Shown here in pieces: positions 61,746-64,000 of a stretch of DNA of 64,000 nucleotides. Source of the DNA: Stenotrophomonas rhizophila (GTDB lineage Bacteria > Pseudomonadota > Gammaproteobacteria > Xanthomonadales > Xanthomonadaceae); the NCBI RefSeq assembly GCF_000661955.1, contig NZ_CP007597.1, positions 799,605-863,604 of the forward strand. The letters are read 5' to 3'. Numbering within the stretch: the stretch's first letter is position 1; each line of letters starts with the position of its first letter. A model generated the notes under the pieces. It was not told where the DNA came from, made no database searches, and saw nothing but the letters and a program-made list of their open reading frames with translations. Both the position numbers and the translations under genes were made by a program.

Positions 61746-63314
61746 CTACGGCGCCCGCGCCGCCTCATCCCGCGTCTCTTCCTGCGCGGCGATCTCCCGC
61801 TCGATCCACTCGTCCATCATCCGCCGTGCCCGCTGCGCACGCCGGCGCTGCAACGCGTACTCCATATCCAGCACCCGGTACAGCGACCACATCACCAGCA
61901 GCATCAACAGCGCGAACGGCAAGGCCGCAATCGTGATCATGCCCTGCAGCGCGGTCAGCCCACCGGCCAGCAGCAACACACCGGCAATCAGCGCGATCGC
62001 CACGCCCCACACCATCCGCCGCGCCAACGGCGGGTCACCTGCCTCCTCGGTGGACATCGTGGCCAGCACCAGCACCGCCGAGTCGGCCGAGGTCACGAAG
62101 AAGATGATCAACAACACCAATGCGACAACCGACAACACCATCGGCATCGGCAGGCTGTCGAACATCGTGAACAGCACCGTCTCATAGCCGTTGCCCAGCG
62201 CCTGCGCCAGGTCCACGTGGCCGAAGATCTGCGACCACAGCGCGGTGCCGCCAAACACCGAGAACCACAGGAAGCCCAGCACGCTGGGTGCGATCACCAC
62301 GCCCAGCACGAACTCGCGGATGCTGCGCCCGCGCGACACCCGCGCAATGAACGAGCCCACGAACGGCGCCCACGCGATCCACCAGGCCCAGTAGAAGATC
62401 GTCCAGTCGGCCACCCACGTGCTGCCCGAGAACGGCGACATGCGCAGGCTCATCGTCACCAGCGAATTGAGGTAGGACCCGATGGTGGTGGTGAACGTAT
62501 CGAAGATGAACCCGGTCGGCCCCAGCACCATCACCAGCGCCAGCAATACCGCCGCCAGCCCCAGGTTGAAGTTGGACAGCCACTTGATGCCGCGGTTCAC
62601 CCCGCTGGTGGTGGAGGCCATGTACAGCACGAACGCCACCGCGATGATGGTCAGCTGCACCGGAATCGAATCCTGGATGCCGAACACGCGGTGCAGGCCG
62701 GCCGCGATCTGGATCGTACCGAAGCCCAGCGTGGTGGCCACGCCGATCGCGGTGGCCACCACCGCCGCCACGTTCACCACCGTGCCCATCCAGCCGCGGT
62801 GATGCGCGCCGATGATCGGCTGCAACAGATCACTGATCAGGCCGCGGCCATTGCGGTTGAACTGGAACCACGCCATGGCCAGCCCGATCAGCGCATAGAT
62901 CGCCCACGGATGCAGGCCCCAGTGGAAGAACGCGTAGCGCATCGAGGCACGGGCCGCCTCCATGCTCTGCGGTGCCAGGCCTTCCGGCGGCTTGACGAAG
63001 TGCGAGATCGGCTCGGCCGCGCCCCAGAACACCAGGCCGATACCCATGCCGGCGGCAAACAGCATCGACATCCAGCTGGCGTTGGAAAAATCCGGCTCGG
63101 CATCTTCGCCGCCGATGCGCAGCGAGCCCAACCGCCCGAAGGCCAGGTACATCAGGAACGACAGCGTGATGAACACCACCAGCAGGTATAGCCAGCCGGT
63201 GCTGCGGATGATGTGGCCCAGGCCACTCTGGATCACGTCGTTGAAGGGGCCGGGCGCGAGGCCGGCGATCAGCACCAATGCAATGATCAGTGCGATGGAA
63301 ATGCGAAACACCAT
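61746..63314 (-). CDS. BCCT-family transporter (betaine/choline/carnitine type)
   Basis: 522 residues with 12 predicted TM helices. The family signature is seen in DWTIFYWAWWIAWAPFVGSFIARVSRGRSIREFV, whose Trp-rich box binds the quaternary ammonium substrate; also MGIGLVFWGAAEPISHF and FFVTSADSAVLVL. It imports glycine betaine, choline or related compounds, energised by Na+ or H+. The C-terminal tail (about 50 residues, rich in Arg and Glu) could be osmosensory, as in BetP. Start ATG 63314 precedes the first TM. Substrate cannot be fixed; no bet genes are in the window. Confidence 0.93.
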   Translation of the reverse strand: MVFRISIALIIALVLIAGLAPGPFNDVIQSGLGHIIRSTGWLYLLVVFITLSFLMYLAFGRLGSLRIGGEDAEPDFSNASWMSMLFAAGMGIGLVFWGAAEPISHFVKPPEGLAPQSMEAARASMRYAFFHWGLHPWAIYALIGLAMAWFQFNRNGRGLISDLLQPIIGAHHRGWMGTVVNVAAVVATAIGVATTLGFGTIQIAAGLHRVFGIQDSIPVQLTIIAVAFVLYMASTTSGVNRGIKWLSNFNLGLAAVLLALVMVLGPTGFIFDTFTTTIGSYLNSLVTMSLRMSPFSGSTWVADWTIFYWAWWIAWAPFVGSFIARVSRGRSIREFVLGVVIAPSVLGFLWFSVFGGTALWSQIFGHVDLAQALGNGYETVLFTMFDSLPMPMVLSVVALVLLIIFFVTSADSAVLVLATMSTEEAGDPPLARRMVWGVAIALIAGVLLLAGGLTALQGMITIAALPFALLMLLVMWSLYRVLDMEYALQRRRAQRARRMMDEWIEREIAAQEETRDEAARAP

Positions 63315-63564
63315 GGAGGAGTTTCTCCGTACAAAGGGGGCGAGCGAATGCCTGCCGTCTCCAGCGCTGCCGAGGCGGCGGCTGGGGCGATTCAAGCCGG
63401 TCGATGCCGGTTGCGGAACTCCAGGGCGGACCAGCCAGACGGCCATTCCGCGCCGCAGCATTCTAGCGGATGGCAGATCAGCGCCTTTTTCACGTTCCAG
63501 CCGCTGTCTGCACGGCCTCGGGCCGGACGCGGCAATTGCGTCAGGGTTGTGGTCTAATTCGCCC

Positions 63565-63651
63565 CGAAGCGGGGGTACCGCGGCCCAGTGGCCACGGTTG
63601 AGACAGTCCCTTCGAACCTGATCCGGTTGATACCGGCGTAGGGATGCTTCG
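63565..63651 (+). promoter_or_regulatory. TPP (thi-box) riboswitch upstream of thiC
   Basis: The closing helix P1 is CGAAGC (63565-63570) with GCTTCG (63646-63651). Inside are the conserved pyrimidine-sensor sequence GTTGAGACAGTCCCTTCGAACCTGAT-type run (CTGAGA equivalent at about 63597-63604, then ACCTGATCCGGTT) and the pyrophosphate-sensor GATACCGGCGTAGGGA. This is the standard thi-box order. Thiamine pyrophosphate binding should repress thiC; about 120 bases separate it from the ATG. A TAATTC hexamer at 63555-63560 is a possible -10. Confidence 0.95.
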
Positions 63652-63774
63652 CAATGCTGACGCAATGCGCCGTAGGGCTGCCCCGCCCGAAGACCGCCCG
63701 TGTTGCGTCCGTCGTGCGCCGCCGCTTCGTCCGTTCCGCCTATTCCTGGGCGGAACCCGATCCAGGACGAAGTC

Positions 63775-64000
63775 ATGAACGCAGCGCTTTCCTCCCTGCA
63801 GCAGCAGGCCCAGCAACTGTCCGAATCGGTCACCCGACCCATTCCCGGCTCGCGCAAGATCCACGTGCCCGGCTCACGCAGCGACCTGCAGGTGCCCATG
63901 CGCGAGATCGTGCTGACCCGCACGCCGACCCTGTTTGGTGGGGAAGAGAACGCGCCGGTCACCGTGTATGACACATCTGGCCCGTATACCGATCCGAATG
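63775..64000 (+). CDS. thiC: Phosphomethylpyrimidine synthase, N-terminal fragment (window end)
   Basis: 75 codons are present before the window ends. The ATG at 63775 has AGGA 8 bases upstream. The N-terminal ThiC-associated segment is recognisable: [31 protein letters not shown] and [14 protein letters not shown]. ThiC converts AIR to the thiamine pyrimidine (HMP-P) by a radical SAM reaction. The TPP riboswitch upstream confirms the assignment. Confidence 0.96.
   Translation, partial: MNAALSSLQQQAQQLSESVTRPIPGSRKIHVPGSRSDLQVPMREIVLTRTPTLFGGEENAPVTVYDTSGPYTDPN

Overview
The window is high-GC proteobacterial chromosome. Gene families and intergenic repeats point to Xanthomonadaceae, most probably Stenotrophomonas: GTAG-headed palindromes (the SMAG/REP type described in S. 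maltophilia) lie between many genes, a REP-associated tyrosine transposase (RAYT) sits among them, and the core genes are Xanthomonas/Stenotrophomonas-like. This is inference from sequence; no database was searched. No tRNA, rRNA, CRISPR array, prophage or classical insertion sequence was recognised.

Layout. 1-4714: end of a polysaccharide deacetylase, a small membrane protein, a methyltransferase/SGNH hydrolase pair, an AlaA-like aminotransferase and rsgA. 4762-9164: a QEGLA-motif (DUF1704) putative metallopeptidase, a DUF4274-like protein and a TonB-dependent receptor. 9485-16118: a carboxylate (probably citrate) locus with an OprO/P porin, a CitMHS carrier and a PhaB-like reductase, divergent from a response regulator, a sensor kinase and a periplasmic binding protein. 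16372-25338: a C4-dicarboxylate module with a LuxR-type regulator, a hybrid kinase, a second porin, dctA and maeB. 25723-29909: a basic-secretory-protein family peptidase downstream of a GH92 alpha-mannosidase. 30297-36049: a zinc-finger protein and envelope/LPS genes (GT4, O-antigen ligase, lpxL, waaA) around the RAYT and its repeats. 36071-42325: mgtE operon, tolC, pcm and tetR. 42451-46755: an RND pump. 46864-49319: a duplicated secreted protein and gdhA. 49430-59479: one long branched-chain amino acid operon (leader peptide-ilvC-ilvG-ilvM-ilvA-leuA-methyltransferase-leuC-leuD-leuB). 59745-64000: ggt, a BCCT carrier, and a TPP riboswitch ahead of thiC, which is cut by the window end.

How the genes work together. 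Two neighbouring modules each combine an outer-membrane porin, an inner-membrane carboxylate carrier and a dedicated two-component system. DctA imports malate/fumarate/succinate and MaeB converts malate to pyruvate. The ilv/leu operon contains the pathway genes to Ile, Val and Leu except ilvD and the final aminotransferase. Its 5' end is a textbook attenuator: a 41-codon leader with a Leu-Leu-Val-Leu-Val-Leu-Ile run, followed by competing hairpins.

Most unusual features: GTAG repeats that supply the stop codons of at least five genes; three GTAG units inserted in frame inside a predicted signal peptide; a 164-bp multi-hairpin element downstream of ggt; a PhaB homologue with Phe in place of the catalytic Tyr; and a possible structured leader ahead of the mgtE operon.
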